Assembly: GCF_014645795.1 (NCBI RefSeq)
Contig: NZ_BMMK01000004.1
Span: forward strand, 122,914 to 186,913
Direction of reading: 5' to 3'
Source: Longimycelium tulufanense
GTDB lineage: Bacteria > Actinomycetota > Actinomycetes > Mycobacteriales > Pseudonocardiaceae
Length of the DNA: 64,000 nt
How positions within the stretch are numbered: position 1 is the first letter of the stretch; the number at the start of each line of letters is the position of its first letter. Shown here in pieces: positions 63,877-64,000 of this stretch. The position numbers and the translations under genes were made by a program. Under the pieces are notes generated by a model. The model worked only from the letters and a program-made list of their open reading frames with translations, did no database searches and was not told the origin of the DNA.

Positions 63877-63949
63877 GGCCCCGTCGTCTAGCGGCCTAGG
63901 ACGCCGCCCTCTCAAGGCGGTAGCGCGGGTTCAAATCCCGTCGGGGCTA
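63877..63949 (+). tRNA. tRNA-Glu (anticodon CTC)
   Basis: The 73 nt fold into a cloverleaf. Acceptor GGCCCCG pairs with CGGGGCT (one G-U), the anticodon arm CCGCC-CTCTCAA-GGCGG has anticodon CTC, and the T arm carries GGTTCAAATCC. CCA is not encoded. Confidence 0.95.
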
Positions 63950-63960
63950 CAGAGGTGGGA

Positions 63961-63994
63961 GAGGCTCGTCTTGCGGTGCAAGACGGGCCTCTTT
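63961..63994 (+). terminator. Hairpin after tRNA-Glu
   Basis: Arms 63961-63974 and 63978-63991 pair over 13 of 14 positions, with a GGT loop followed by TTT. It lies 11 bp past the tRNA. Confidence 0.75.
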
Positions 63995-64000
63995 CGCATT

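Noticed and set aside
1..64000. CRISPR arrays, insertion sequences, phage genes, integrases
   Set aside because: No regularly spaced repeats, transposase motifs, attachment-site duplications at the two tRNA genes, or phage proteins were seen.

Overview
The window is GC-rich DNA from an actinobacterium. The ESX-associated genes (EspG, a PPE-type protein, a DUF3558 lipoprotein), a SARP/AfsR regulator, paired LacI-controlled sugar importers with a lone MsiK-type ATPase, and the frequent GTG/TTG starts behind strong GGAGG sites all point to Pseudonocardiaceae or a close relative. The family is inferred from gene content; the genus cannot be told.

Layout. 1-2.9 kb: the end of a secreted subtilisin and a BadF-type sugar kinase. 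3.1-7.3 kb: a compact lanthipeptide locus, the most interesting part of the window. It has an APH-fold kinase-like protein and a HopA1-type lyase (together a split Ser/Thr dehydratase, as in class V lanthipeptides and thioamitides), a free-standing LanC cyclase with all five NisC-type active-site residues, and a 47-residue precursor ending in LTTSICCPSVQCG. A decayed DrrA/DrrB-type exporter lies between the two gene pairs. A LysR regulator follows. 9.3-17.2 kb: a DUF3159 membrane protein, then a ROK-regulated operon for import of an oligosaccharide and its breakdown by a GH4 enzyme and a BadF-type kinase. 17.2-20.7 kb: an ESX-associated operon in which three of four genes carry frameshifts. 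21-26 kb: an SGNH hydrolase, an AfsR-like regulator and an ADP-ribosylglycohydrolase.

26.4-29.7 kb: ectABCD, for ectoine and hydroxyectoine. 29.9-32.2 kb: an FAD monooxygenase and a divergent TetR regulator with three operator-like repeats between them. 32.8-33.7 kb: a decayed aldo/keto reductase. 33.9-36 kb: a DUF6230/DUF6114 pair. 36.8-43.9 kb: a surface-glycan block (DUF2304, two GT2 glycosyltransferases, a flippase, a UDP-GlcNAc 2-epimerase-like enzyme, a DUF6541 membrane protein). 44.4 kb: tRNA-Thr. 44.7-50.5 kb: a ThrE-type exporter, trehalose-6-phosphate synthase, and a trehalose-phosphatase fused to a GH15 hydrolase. 51-59 kb: a small unknown protein, two LacI regulators, and a sugar ABC importer with its MsiK-type ATPase. 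59-62 kb: a zinc-type ABC importer. 62-64 kb: an APH-fold kinase, an acyltransferase and tRNA-Glu.

Themes. Compatible solutes (ectoine, hydroxyectoine, trehalose) are well covered. Two sugar importers share a window with only one MsiK-type ATPase, so the 11-17 kb importer may be energised by it. DasR-like sites lie upstream of that ATPase and of the first LacI gene. Real gene decay is visible at three places: 5.3-5.6, 18-20.5 and 32.8-33.7 kb.
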